Shown: positions 53,974 to 63,641, counted from the stretch's first letter. The stretch is 64,000 nt of DNA from Candidatus Jettenia sp. (GCA_021650895.1 CP091278.1:2819659-2883658); one strand, 5' to 3'. Numbers and translations: made by a program. The notes: generated by a model not told the origin, from the letters alone.

Positions 53974-55647
53974 ATGTCTTTAGCCCTTGCCAAAAAGCCA
54001 TCTCTGGATAATGTTTGTAAACAAAAATATGGTATTATACGTGGTGCCTCGAAGCATCATCAATCTATTCTCAATACTTTGCCTGCATCCGTTATACAAC
54101 GCAAACCGGGTTGTCCCTGCGGCGAAGGTTGTCCGCGCTGCAAGAACAATCTCACTGTCCGACCTAAACTTAAGATTAATGAACCAGGGGATACCTATGA
54201 GCAGGAAGCAAACCGGATAGCTGAACGGACGATACGGATGCCGGAAAATACAGCCGTATCAGACAAAAGACTTCTGGCTCATGAGTTAGTACCTGTGGTG
54301 CAGCAGAGGAATGGAACGGCAATACAAAGGAAGAAGGATTCGAAAGAGCTAGAGATCGATGAAAAGAAGCCCTATTCACCCGGCAAAATGGCTGAACGAT
54401 ATCGGGAACTTCCGCCAACGGATCGCGCTGAAATAGATAAAGAGGCGAACAGAATCTTCACAGAACAGACGGGGATTACCCGTAAGCTGGATCCAGAAGA
54501 TCCGGCTGACCGCCCGTTAATATGGAAATGGCTGCGTATACGGGATACTATGGTGGCAAACTATCATTCGAGCCTGGAGCTTCTAGCTTTCCATAGGTAT
54601 CCGGACTGTCGGGCAGGGCAGAATTTTTATCTCGATCTTGCCCAATCAAGGGCACCCCGGTGGGTTTACCGTACGATCCGTGATCTGGAAGATCTCCTCC
54701 ACCCTCAGGAAACTATTACCATAGCTGAAAGTACCCTCAATCGGTTCTTTAAATCTCCTGCCGGTGCTAAAGGTACTATAGGTGGACGGCATAAGCCAGG
54801 AACGATTCAGAAGATTATTGATAGATTAAGGAAAATGGCAAAGGTGCTGGATAATCCGAAATTATTCCGATGTGTTTCACGGAGAAAATGCGGTGAAGAG
54901 AATGCCGATAAAGATCCAGATGCATTCGCATATGCAGGGGCAGGCACAACAATTTCGATATGCCCCAATTTCTTCAATCAATCATTAACTGAACAGATAA
55001 GTACACTCATTCATGAGTCGGCCCACCATATCGGGTTAATGAAAAATGTGATCAACAGGGATGCGGTTATAAAACTGAGTCTACGTCAGGCTCTTACTAA
55101 TGCAGAATCGTATGCGCTCCTGGTAATTGAAAATTTTGAAGGCCCGCCTTTGCCACCAGCTCCTGAACCTCCAGCACCGCTTACAGAAAAGTGGAGTCCG
55201 GCTTATATGTCCTCGGAAGTGTATTTTAGCAAGCCCGTAAAGGATCTTTTCTACGAGGGCAAGGGCCGTAGGAAATACTTATCGGATAAAAACCCCACCT
55301 TTGCGGCCCCGCTTTTTGAAAATAAGCCAATCCGTTTTGCTGGTCAGGTCCGGTTCTATGTCGATACGGAAGATATGCCGTTGCCTCCCGCTGAGACGAT
55401 ACCCAGGGCATCTGTTCAAATCCTCTTTACCGATGAAAAGGATCTGACGAGTGGAAGATACGTGCATAATGATCCAAAGCCGGAATACATGGAACCAGGG
55501 CTTCCGCTTCTTGTATCGTTTCCGCCTGATTTTGATTTTACCGAAACTAAAAATGGTAAATTGAGATTTACCTTCTGGTTGAGTGGGATGGATCTTTATG
55601 CTTTGTACGATGACACGGTATATGTTAATCCAAATAGCGGGATATGA
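53974..55647 (+). CDS. eCIS payload 3: leader fused to an aspzincin-like metalloprotease
   Basis: 557 residues from the ATG at 53974 with AAAGGAG upstream; the 5' region (TAAAATGGTAT...GGAGAAAAG) copies that of payload 1. The leader again has Cys47, 49, 53, 56 and KLKINEPGDTYEQEAN. Residue 100 onward jumps to LLAHELVPVVQQRNG, the tail of a DUF4157 domain with its second histidine lost, so the core was deleted. The catalytic part has LIHESAHHIGL (HExxH near 347), followed by RQALTNAESYALLV, resembling deuterolysin/aspzincin (M35-like) enzymes. After a proline-rich linker (about 400-410) comes a beta-rich C-terminal domain. Confidence 0.78.
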   Translation: MSLALAKKPSLDNVCKQKYGIIRGASKHHQSILNTLPASVIQRKPGCPCGEGCPRCKNNLTVRPKLKINEPGDTYEQEANRIAERTIRMPENTAVSDKRLLAHELVPVVQQRNGTAIQRKKDSKELEIDEKKPYSPGKMAERYRELPPTDRAEIDKEANRIFTEQTGITRKLDPEDPADRPLIWKWLRIRDTMVANYHSSLELLAFHRYPDCRAGQNFYLDLAQSRAPRWVYRTIRDLEDLLHPQETITIAESTLNRFFKSPAGAKGTIGGRHKPGTIQKIIDRLRKMAKVLDNPKLFRCVSRRKCGEENADKDPDAFAYAGAGTTISICPNFFNQSLTEQISTLIHESAHHIGLMKNVINRDAVIKLSLRQALTNAESYALLVIENFEGPPLPPAPEPPAPLTEKWSPAYMSSEVYFSKPVKDLFYEGKGRRKYLSDKNPTFAAPLFENKPIRFAGQVRFYVDTEDMPLPPAETIPRASVQILFTDEKDLTSGRYVHNDPKPEYMEPGLPLLVSFPPDFDFTETKNGKLRFTFWLSGMDLYALYDDTVYVNPNSGI

Positions 55648-55756
55648 GTATATTCCCCACGTTATGCTTAAAGGTAGCTAACAACTGAGATAAAATTGAT
55701 CAGTTTATTATTTTTGAGTGATATATTGAAATGCTAATAAAGGAGGCGTTGGGAAA

Positions 55757-56083
55757 TTGGGTAGAGAAATGAAGGTGCTGATTTTAGGATGGATAGTTGT
55801 ATTTTTATTTTGTAACGTTGCCTCGGCAGGCATTCTGTATGGAAGGATAATCCAGGAGAACGGAAAACCTCTGGCCAAAACCAAGGTAACGATAGAGAGT
55901 AAAGAACTTATAACAAACGAATTTGGAGGTTACAGAGTTGGGCTGACAGACGGAGAATATGAGCTAAACGTGGAAATACATGGTACGTCCTTCTCTTCTG
56001 AACGTATAAAAATTTTCTCTCCTGAAACAGAACAGAATTGGAGAATAGATCATAGAGAAAATAGATTGATAAAAATACGGTAA
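55757..56083 (+). CDS. Exported protein with a carboxypeptidase-regulatory-like domain
   Basis: 108 residues from a TTG at 55757 with AGGAGG ten bases before; an ATG at 55769 is too far from it. The N-terminus (VLILGWIVVFLFCNVASAG) is a signal peptide with AxA cleavage. The rest is one Ig-like domain (GKPLAKTKVTIESKE, TNEFGGYRVGLTDGEYEL). It lies 110 bp after payload 3 and 12 bp before the next gene. Extracytoplasmic binding is likely; its partner is unknown. Confidence 0.65.
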   Translation: MGREMKVLILGWIVVFLFCNVASAGILYGRIIQENGKPLAKTKVTIESKELITNEFGGYRVGLTDGEYELNVEIHGTSFSSERIKIFSPETEQNWRIDHRENRLIKIR

Positions 56084-56095
56084 AGAGGTGATAGA

Positions 56096-56950
56096 ATGGA
56101 GAAGAAAAATAAATCAATCACTTGGGTAGACAATGTAGCTAAAATCTTGCCTGGTATTGGCGCCATTATAGCAGGTGTTTTTATTCCTCTGGTAATTCAC
56201 ATCAATGCGGAAAGGAACAGGAGTAACCAACTGTATGCGGAGATTGTAAGCAAGAGAGAGATGGCCGATAGCGAGCTAAGGGCAAGAATGTTCGAAAACC
56301 TTATTACTGTTTTTTTTGGCAACTCTTCATATCAAAAATCAAATGGTGAAAAAATTAACTTACTCTATCTTTTGGCTTTAAATTTTCATGAGTCTTTTAA
56401 TCTTAAACCGCTATTTGAAGGATTAGAATCTGAACTTAGTGATAAGGAAAGGGAGAAGTTAAGAGGTATTGCTAAAGAGATAGGGAAAAAGCAAGAAGCA
56501 ATGCTCGCGCAGATAAAAGAGGGAATGTTTTTTGTGAAGACTTTATACGAAGGCACTGAATACGGAATAATGGTACCTCCGGAAACTGAGGTGGCTTACA
56601 GAGGTCATCGCCTGGGTATCGAAGTTACAGAGATTAGCGAAAATAACGATTATGCAAAGCTTCATGTGTGGGATATACCAGATATAGTACAAGAAAACGC
56701 TCATATAGGAAAAATTGCTGATGTTGAATTTAGTTTGAGCGATTATGATATGCCATTTGTTGATAATACAAAACTCTTTAATAATGCCCGGTTTGCTATT
56801 ACTTTACATAAGATTGCTGTCGATGAAAAGGGGAAGAAGGCGGTTACTATAGATATTATCTTCTTCCCTGAAACATATATGAATAGCAGGGACAGGCCAT
56901 ATTTAGACGAGATGTTAGAGCAATTAAGGAAGAGGACAAAAGGGATATAG
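56096..56950 (+). CDS. Membrane-anchored protein of unknown function
   Basis: 284 residues with GAGGTGAT upstream. One N-terminal membrane helix (ILPGIGAIIAGVFIPLVIHI, residues 17-36) is followed by a coiled-coil-like stretch and a soluble domain of about 200 residues with no motif I know. It and the exported protein upstream seem to form a two-gene unit. A role in protecting the producer from payload 3 or in docking is possible but unsupported. Confidence 0.55.
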   Translation: MEKKNKSITWVDNVAKILPGIGAIIAGVFIPLVIHINAERNRSNQLYAEIVSKREMADSELRARMFENLITVFFGNSSYQKSNGEKINLLYLLALNFHESFNLKPLFEGLESELSDKEREKLRGIAKEIGKKQEAMLAQIKEGMFFVKTLYEGTEYGIMVPPETEVAYRGHRLGIEVTEISENNDYAKLHVWDIPDIVQENAHIGKIADVEFSLSDYDMPFVDNTKLFNNARFAITLHKIAVDEKGKKAVTIDIIFFPETYMNSRDRPYLDEMLEQLRKRTKGI

Positions 56951-56989
56951 TTAACACGTGATGTTATCATCCATCGGAAACTATAAACC

Positions 56990-57249
56990 TTAAGGAGAAA
57001 CACTTCTGATCATGGTTCTTTTACTCGGTATTTCCATGAATCATACATAAGACTACCTTTGGCAGGAGAGACGTAAAATCTTAACCGTCTCTCTCCTCAT
57101 GAAAAAATGGAGCTGATGTAGGGCAAGGCTTTAGCCTCATATGCATCAAGCTAAAATGTGGAAACGGTGGAGAATAACATAATCCCCCTTAGTCCCCCTT
57201 TAGAAAAGGGGGAGATGTATAGTTTCCCCCTTGATCCCCCTTTAAAAAG
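56990..57249. repeat. Partial copies of the long inverted-repeat flank, family 1 and family 2
   Basis: TTAAGGAGAAACACTTCTGA at 56991 resembles the outer end of the 195-bp repeat. A truncated family 1 copy lies at 57115-57137 and family 2 arms at 57180-57249. Confidence 0.55.
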
Positions 57250-57480
57250 CTTATCCTTACCCACAAGTTAAGTAGAGAGCGAAGGTAGAAGCAAGGTAAA
57301 CCACGAAGTACACGAAGAAAGAAGGGCGTAGAGAAGCAAGATTTTGCGTCTTTACAATTGAGGTAGGGGTGTGTTGCATCGCCTCAAGAAGGGATCGATC
57401 ATAAAAAGAATTTATTGAGATTTGGAACTCTCTTATTCTTCGTGTACTTCGTGCTCTTTGTGGTATTTAAAGATGTGGGT
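57250..57480 (+). mobile_element. Family 3 MITE-like element, copy 2 (right end truncated)
   Basis: Begins CTTATCCTTACCCACAAG and carries the CCACGAAGTACACG interior. The last bases of the right terminal repeat are missing after GATGTGGGT. Confidence 0.65.
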
Positions 57481-57610
57481 CTTGTACTTTATTTGTATTT
57501 CTCTATAAATTTGTTACACTTTAGACTTATTGTTTTTTATGAATTGATTGTTGAAATATTTAACTTCAATCATAAAATCTAAACGGTTCAATGCCAGAGA
57601 ATTTTTGAAA

Positions 57611-60607
57611 ATGAGTGTATTCCAATCTATTAAAGGGAAATTCCTTACCTTTGTGCTCTGTATTTCCCTCATACCTTTTAGCATAGTCACAACCATATAT
57701 TACCTTTATGCAAGAAATACCCTGAAATATAAAACTTTAGAGGAATTGAGAACGATTACAGAGGCAAAAAGACTCAATGTAGTATCTTTAATGGAGAAAT
57801 TAAAGATACGTACCGTAGATTTCAGTTCTGATGGGTTTATAAGAAATACTTGTGAAACAATTATCAGGATTGACGATTCTCAACGGGATAGAGAAATAAA
57901 AATATTAAACAGCTATCTTTTAAAACATAAAATACCAATATATCAACATCTGAAGGCGATAATTATTACTGATACGTATGGGAAGGTTATTTCATCTACT
58001 CAGAAAAATTTGGTTGGAAATACTATTTCTTTTGATGGCGTATATTTAAAAGTATCGGGTAAGGATTTTGGTGAGGTATATGTTTCTCAACCACGATACT
58101 ATCCTTATCTTAATGCGAATTGCATATCTGTTTCTGCACCAGTTATTTCTATCCATGACGCCCGTTCACTTGGTGTTATTATTAATGTCTACTCTCTTTC
58201 AGCCCTCAATGAGATTACAGCCGACCGTACCGGAATGGGAAAGACGGGCGAAGTGTGTTTAATTAACAAAGATAAAATTATGCTTACAGAGTCAAGATTT
58301 ATCGATAATGCACCATTGAAACAGGTAGTGGATACAGAGCCAGTTCGCAAGATTGTCGAGGATGGTAAAGAAGTGGCTGGTGTGTATAAAGATTATAGGG
58401 GTAGGTTTGTTGTTGGCGCCTTAATGAATATACCTGATTATGATTGGGTACTTTTTTCAGAGATAGATAGAGCTGAAATCTTTGGACCATTAAGGGGATT
58501 AGGGTCTATTGCATTAATGTTAGGTACAATTAGTTTTTGTGTAATAACGAGTATGGGCATTATCTTTGTCGTCTCAATAGTAAAGCCTATCAATAAATTA
58601 ACATATGTTACAAAAAGATTTGCAAGAGGTGATTTGGATTATCGGGTAAAGGTAATTGGCAGGGATGAAGTTGGCGAGTTGGCCGATAGTTTTAACATTA
58701 TGGCTGAGAGGCTTGCAAGGGAAATTGCAGAGCATAGGAGGGCAGAGGAAGTACTGAAGGAGTCGGAGCAAAAATTTAGGGCCATTTTTGATAATGCGAA
58801 AGATGGGATACTTTTAGCAGATATTGAGACAAAGCAGTTATCTCTTGGTAATAAAGCTATTTGTCAATTATTGGGTTACAGTCATGACGAGATCAAGGGT
58901 TTAAAAGTTATGGACATCCACCCCGAGAAGGATCTCTCTTCTGTTATAGAAAAGTTTGAAAAACAAGTAAGAGGGGAGATTGTATTAGCCGGGGATATCC
59001 CCGTAAAAAGAAAGGATGGCAGCGTTTTTTATGCTGATATTAATTCCACTCCTGTAATCCTTGGTGGAAAAGCATATCTCATAGGGATTTTTAGGGATAT
59101 TACTGAGCGCAAACAGACCGAAGAGATAGTGCAGAAGAGCAGATCAAGTCTTGCGAATGCACAAAAAATTGCCCATTTAGGAAATTGGGAATGGAATATC
59201 GTGAAAAACGAATTATGGTGGTCTGACGAGATATACCGTATCTTCGGTTTGAGTCCACAGGTATTCGGTGCAACCTTTGAGGCGTTTTTGGATTTTGTTC
59301 ATCCTGATGACCGGGAATTAGTAGAAAGATCCGTTAATGAAGCCTTCTATCAGAAAAAACCCTACAGTATTGATCATCGCATCATTTTACCAGATGGCTC
59401 TATGCGTACCGTACACGAAGAGGCAGAAGTAATTTTTGATGATACTGGCAGGGCAATTCAGATGAACGGAACGGTCCATGATATTACCGAGCGTAAACGG
59501 GCAGAAGAGACTTTGCGGATAAGTGAGCATAAATATCGATTGCTTCTTGAAAATCTTCCTCAAAAGATATTTTATAAAGATAAAAATTTAGTATATATAT
59601 CCTGTAATGAGAATTTAGCCAGAGATTTACATATTAAACCAGATGAAATCGCAGGGAAGACGGATTATGACTTTTATCCGAAAGAGCTTGCTGAAAAATA
59701 CCGGGCAAGTGATAAGAGGGTTATGAAATCAGGGCAAACGAAGGATAGGGAAGAGGAGTATATCAAAAATGGAAGGGCATTGGTTATTCATACTGTTAGA
59801 ACTCCTATAAGAGATGAAAACGGTGACATCATTGGCATCTTAGGTATTTTCTGGGATATTACGGAAAAAGTAGCTTTACAAATGGAGGCTATACGCAACA
59901 GACACCTGGTGGCATTGGGAGAATTAGCAACAGGCATAGGTCATGAAATCAACAATCCTATGACGGGCATCATTAATTGTGCTCAAATATTGGCTAATAA
60001 AAGTAAGGAGGGAAGCAGGGAAAGGGATATTGCTCATCGGATTGTCAAGGAAGGTGATCGTGTGGTCAACATAGTCCATAGTCTTCTTTCTTTTGCCAGA
60101 ATCGAAGATAGAGTAGAGAAAAAAAGTATTGTCAGCATTCAAGAAGTGCTATCAGATACTCTTATTTTAGCGGAGGCACAGTTGCGAAAAGAGGGTATCA
60201 AGATAAAATTGGATATTTCCCCAAACCTACCGAGAATACATGTATATCCTCAGCAAATTCAACAGGTTTTTTTGAATATCATAAGCAATGCACGATATGC
60301 CCTGAATCAAAAATATCCGGAAGCACACGATGATAAAATGCTTGAAATCCTCGGTGAAGAGCTACCGATAAATAATTGCCCATACGTAAAAATTACCTTT
60401 CATGACCATGGTACTGGTATACCTGCCAATATCATACATAAGGTTTTAGACCCATTTTTTACCATGAAACCCAGACATAAAGCAACCGGGCTGGGTTTAA
60501 GCATTAGTCACAGCATTATCAAGGATCATGGTGGTGAAATTTTGATTGAAAGTGTTGAAGGGGAATTTACCAAAGTTGTTATAGTTCTCCCTGGTATGCA
60601 TAAATAA
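57611..60607 (+). CDS. Sensor histidine kinase with dCache, HAMP and three PAS domains
   Basis: 998 residues from the ATG at 57611; an in-frame TTG at 57548 would add 21 residues but lacks a clear site. Order: membrane helix (about 12-34), extracytoplasmic Cache-like sensor (to about 270), second helix (285-308), HAMP (VKPINKLTYVTKRFARGDLD), PAS 1 (KFRAIFDNAKDGILLA), PAS 2, PAS 3, HisKA with the H-box GIGHEINNPMTGI, then HATPase_c (NIISNARYAL, DHGTGIP, ATGLGLSI). No receiver domain or adjacent response regulator is present, so it is an orphan. It may control the eCIS genes upstream, but nothing in the sequence shows that. Confidence 0.88.
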   Translation: MSVFQSIKGKFLTFVLCISLIPFSIVTTIYYLYARNTLKYKTLEELRTITEAKRLNVVSLMEKLKIRTVDFSSDGFIRNTCETIIRIDDSQRDREIKILNSYLLKHKIPIYQHLKAIIITDTYGKVISSTQKNLVGNTISFDGVYLKVSGKDFGEVYVSQPRYYPYLNANCISVSAPVISIHDARSLGVIINVYSLSALNEITADRTGMGKTGEVCLINKDKIMLTESRFIDNAPLKQVVDTEPVRKIVEDGKEVAGVYKDYRGRFVVGALMNIPDYDWVLFSEIDRAEIFGPLRGLGSIALMLGTISFCVITSMGIIFVVSIVKPINKLTYVTKRFARGDLDYRVKVIGRDEVGELADSFNIMAERLAREIAEHRRAEEVLKESEQKFRAIFDNAKDGILLADIETKQLSLGNKAICQLLGYSHDEIKGLKVMDIHPEKDLSSVIEKFEKQVRGEIVLAGDIPVKRKDGSVFYADINSTPVILGGKAYLIGIFRDITERKQTEEIVQKSRSSLANAQKIAHLGNWEWNIVKNELWWSDEIYRIFGLSPQVFGATFEAFLDFVHPDDRELVERSVNEAFYQKKPYSIDHRIILPDGSMRTVHEEAEVIFDDTGRAIQMNGTVHDITERKRAEETLRISEHKYRLLLENLPQKIFYKDKNLVYISCNENLARDLHIKPDEIAGKTDYDFYPKELAEKYRASDKRVMKSGQTKDREEEYIKNGRALVIHTVRTPIRDENGDIIGILGIFWDITEKVALQMEAIRNRHLVALGELATGIGHEINNPMTGIINCAQILANKSKEGSRERDIAHRIVKEGDRVVNIVHSLLSFARIEDRVEKKSIVSIQEVLSDTLILAEAQLRKEGIKIKLDISPNLPRIHVYPQQIQQVFLNIISNARYALNQKYPEAHDDKMLEILGEELPINNCPYVKITFHDHGTGIPANIIHKVLDPFFTMKPRHKATGLGLSISHSIIKDHGGEILIESVEGEFTKVVIVLPGMHK

Positions 60608-60760
60608 TGAAGATTAAGAACTATTTTCGTAAATACTCACCATAAGATGCAAATCTGATCTGGAGGCTGTCCAAAAAGATTATCTTTTAATGGTCACTGC
60701 GGGGCAAGTCAATGTCCGCGGAAAAGGAGATGTAATCCCCCTTGATCCCCCTTTAGAAAA

Positions 60761-61058
60761 CTTGTCCTTACCCATATCTTTAAATACCACAAAGAACACG
60801 AAGTACACGAAGAATAAGAGAGTTCCAAATCTCAATAAATTCTTTTTATGATCGATCCCTTCTTGAGGCGATGTGAGTGTGAGTGTGAGTGAGAAAACAC
60901 TGACACTAAACAAAAAGCAACACACCCTTACCTCAATTGTAAAGACGCAAAATCTTGCGTCTCTACATCTTTCGCAAAATCTTACTTCTCTACGTTCTTC
61001 TTTCTTCGTGTACTTCGTGGTTTACCTTGCTTCTACCTAACTTGTGGGTAGGGATAAG
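60761..61058 (-). mobile_element. Family 3 MITE-like element, copy 3, with insertion
   Basis: Reverse-oriented copy starting CTTGTCCTTACCCATATC and ending TTGTGGGTAGGGATAAG. An extra stretch with GTGAGTGTGAGTGTGAGTGA tandem repeats and a duplicated piece make it longer. Family 2 arms flank it. Confidence 0.65.
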
Positions 61059-61199
61059 TTTAGAAAAGGGGGAAATGTGATTATTTCTTTCGTTAAGCAA
61101 GGGAATCAATACCCGTGTATTTCTCCTTCAGTAAGGCTTCCCAGGTTCCCCTTTTCTCAACCATTCATCCATCTCTTCCGTTTTCTCAATTGCTCATGT

Positions 61200-61510
61200 A
61201 TCTCCCCCCTTTTCTAAACTTATCTTTACCCACAAGTCAGAGAGGTAAATTTGAGTATTGCGATAAGACGAAACAGGGTGGCACGGACAAACCATGTCCC
61301 CGTACGTCTTGAACGGGGATATGGTTTGTCCGTGTTGTTCGAATATACCCGTGGGTAGGGAATATACCACACTGACAAACAGAGTTTGTCAGTGCCACCC
61401 AGGAATAGGCTTACAGAGAATAAAATTTCTCTGGAGATGTCCCTGACGAGACATCTCTTCATGGTATTCTAAAGATGTGGGTAAGGATAAGTTTTCTAAA
61501 GGTGGACTAA
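61200..61510. mobile_element. Hybrid element: family 3 ends around family 4 interior
   Basis: Ends at 61219 (CTTATCTTTACCCACAAG) and 61491 (GTGGGTAAGGATAAG) match family 3. The interior (61274-61400) is instead a family 4 element with GGGTGGCAC/GTGCCACCC ends. Family 2 arms lie outside. Confidence 0.6.
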
Positions 61511-61514
61511 GGGG

Positions 61515-61600
61515 CATAAGCATTAACCTAAGCAGTATTTGAGGTGGCACGGACAAACTTGTTTGTCCGTGTTCAACCTGAGAGATGCAGTTATAGTCAC
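61515..61600. repeat. Family 4 copy matching 45875-45960
   Basis: AAGCATTAACCTAAGCAGTA, the GCACGGACAAAC hairpin, then TTCAACCTGAGAGATGCAG. From 61600 to 61778 no gene is evident. Confidence 0.6.
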
Positions 61601-61778
61601 AAGGTAAGATTTATTTTACTTCTTAAGGTAATGCATATGAGACTAAGGGGGATTACGATGCTTCAATCACCCCTCCTTCGCAATAATATAATATGCTACC
61701 TTAATTTCTTTTACCAATTTCCTGTTCTTATCCGTCCACCGAAATGTTCCTTTCGCTCTTGTTCTATCAGTAATCAGA

Positions 61779-62567
61779 TCATATCAATCCAACTGCCATC
61801 GCTAACGATACGAGAAGCAATAGTACCCCAACGATGATTTGGATGGTACGCATGGTAATTTTTTTGATCAGGCGCGAGCCAATAAACGAACCTAAGAATG
61901 CGGTTATGGTAGCAGCCGTAACTAATCCAATTCCAATCTGATCTTGCAGTACAGCAAAGTTTTTTGAGAAGAAAGTGACTCCATAGACTATGAGGCGCGC
62001 TATATCCACTATTACAGCAGAAACAACCGATGTCCCGATAAAGGACTCTTTTTTTAGTCCTGTCCTGATCAAAAAAGCAGAACGCAGGGCGCCTTGCTGC
62101 CCTGATAGTCCACCAAAGAATCCGGAAAGCGCTCCGCCGAGTGGAATATACCTCGGATGAAATCCGAGTTTTTCAAAACGTGGACTGAGTTCCAGGATTG
62201 AGAACATTGCCAAAAGAGTGGCAATCGCCAGTTTTACGGCTGTAATGGTGAAGGTTTTTCCCGCAAGCTTGTATTCTGCAATGGGTTGAATATTCGCAAA
62301 ATAGTTTAATAGCAATGCCCCGACAATGGCCATGATTGAGGCAGGAAGGGCAAACTTCAGTACTATTTTTAAATCTGCCATCCTGCCAACCAGCCCTAAT
62401 TTGAAGATATTATTAGCCAGATGGACGATAGCAGTTGTTGCAACAGCTATTTCTATGGGGAAAAAGATCGCAAATGCAGGCATAAGGAGGGTGCCTAATC
62501 CAAAACCAGAAAAAAGCGTTAAAGCAGAAACGATAAGTGCTACCGTGCAAATGATGAAATAAGCCAT
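61779..62567 (-). CDS. TauE/SafE family permease (sulfite exporter-like)
   Basis: 262 residues from the ATG at 62567 (MAYFIICTVALIVSALTLFS) with GAAAGGA eight bases upstream; a start at 62651 would add a polar 28-residue extension. Seven to eight membrane helices and the family repeats (GFGLGTLLMPAFAIFFPIE and GALSGFFGGLSGQQGALRS) are clear. TauE/SafE proteins move sulfur-containing or other small organic anions; the substrate cannot be told. It stands alone among repeats. Confidence 0.85.
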   Translation of the reverse strand: MAYFIICTVALIVSALTLFSGFGLGTLLMPAFAIFFPIEIAVATTAIVHLANNIFKLGLVGRMADLKIVLKFALPASIMAIVGALLLNYFANIQPIAEYKLAGKTFTITAVKLAIATLLAMFSILELSPRFEKLGFHPRYIPLGGALSGFFGGLSGQQGALRSAFLIRTGLKKESFIGTSVVSAVIVDIARLIVYGVTFFSKNFAVLQDQIGIGLVTAATITAFLGSFIGSRLIKKITMRTIQIIVGVLLLLVSLAMAVGLI

Positions 62568-62821
62568 GCATATTCCTTTCTGGGTATTTGAAGATATAAA
62601 AAAATCCAGGCTGTAAAAACGTAGCCTGAAGTGGTCATATTCTTCATGCATTGAATCCCTGATAACCTCGATTATGTATCAATTTTCTTTTACAACCTCA
62701 TCATACAATTCCTTTCGCTTGATTGTATAGGAATTTTCATTTTATTTATGTGGATTTTGGGATTATGAATCTGACATTCAAGATAAAGGCATTCGGGAAT
62801 GACATGAAGAACCACAGATGC

Positions 62822-62900
62822 TATGGTAGATTCATTTCGTTTAATCTACCCTGCCTGTAATTCAATAATGAGTAGAGTGGATTAAGCGGAGCGATAGTTA
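62822..62900. repeat. Family 5 palindrome (GGTGGATTC...GGAGCG)
   Basis: TAGATTCATTTCGTTTAATCTACCC and GTGGATTAAGCGGAGCG (given in parts) mirror 53296-53372. A half copy, GCGGAGCGAATCCACC, is at 63595-63610. Confidence 0.55.
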
Positions 62901-62969
62901 CTCAAAATACTGTTGGATCGTAAAGATGGTATGGATAAGGGCAGTCCAAAAGGGTAGTAAGTGGGTAAT

Positions 62970-63218
62970 ATCATAATCCCCCTTGATCCCCCTTTAAAAA
63001 AGGGGGAAATGTGCAAGTGATTTAAGAAGTGGAGAAATGTATGAGTATTGAGAAAGTAGGAAATAATGAGGTTATTTCTTTCGTTTCGGAAAGAGGAAAG
63101 AGAATTAACAATTCCTGTATTTCCCCTTTGATAGAACTTCCCAAGCCCTTCCTTTTTAAAACACTCACCTATCTCCCCCTTTTCTCAAACATTCACATAT
63201 TTTTCCCCCTTTTTTAAA
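62970..63218. repeat. Family 2 arm region
   Basis: CCCCCTTTAAAAAAGGGGGAAA (in two arms) through CCCCCTTTTTTAAA at the border of the MITE. The short frame at 63029-63217 is a by-product of these repeats. Confidence 0.55.
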
Positions 63219-63458
63219 CTTGTCCTTACCCGTATCTTTAAATACCACAAAGAACACGAAGTACACGAAGAATAAGAGAGTTCCAAATCTCAATAAATTC
63301 TTTTTATGATCGATCCCTTCTTGAGGCGAAGCAACACACCCCTACCTCAATTGTAAAAGCGCAAAATCTTGCTTCTCTACGTTCTTCTTTCTTCGTGTAC
63401 TTCGTGGTTTACCTTGCTTCTACCTTCACTCTCTCCCTAACTTGTGGGTAAGGATAAG
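63219..63458 (-). mobile_element. Family 3 MITE-like element, copy 4 (240 bp)
   Basis: Full reverse-oriented copy, CTTGTCCTTACCCGTATC to GGGTAAGGATAAG, between family 2 arms. Same length as copy 1. Confidence 0.7.
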
Positions 63459-63641
63459 TTTTCTAAAGGGGGATCAAGGGGGATTACTTCTTCTTTGCTC
63501 TGCCCTGTGCTTTGGCTTGCCCGCAATGACTGTGAAAAGATAACCTTTTAGACAACTTCCGAGTCAGGTTTGCACTGTATTTTGAGTAATTACGCGGAGC
63601 GAATCCACCAAAGGGACTGATCATTTCATAATGAAAATCAT

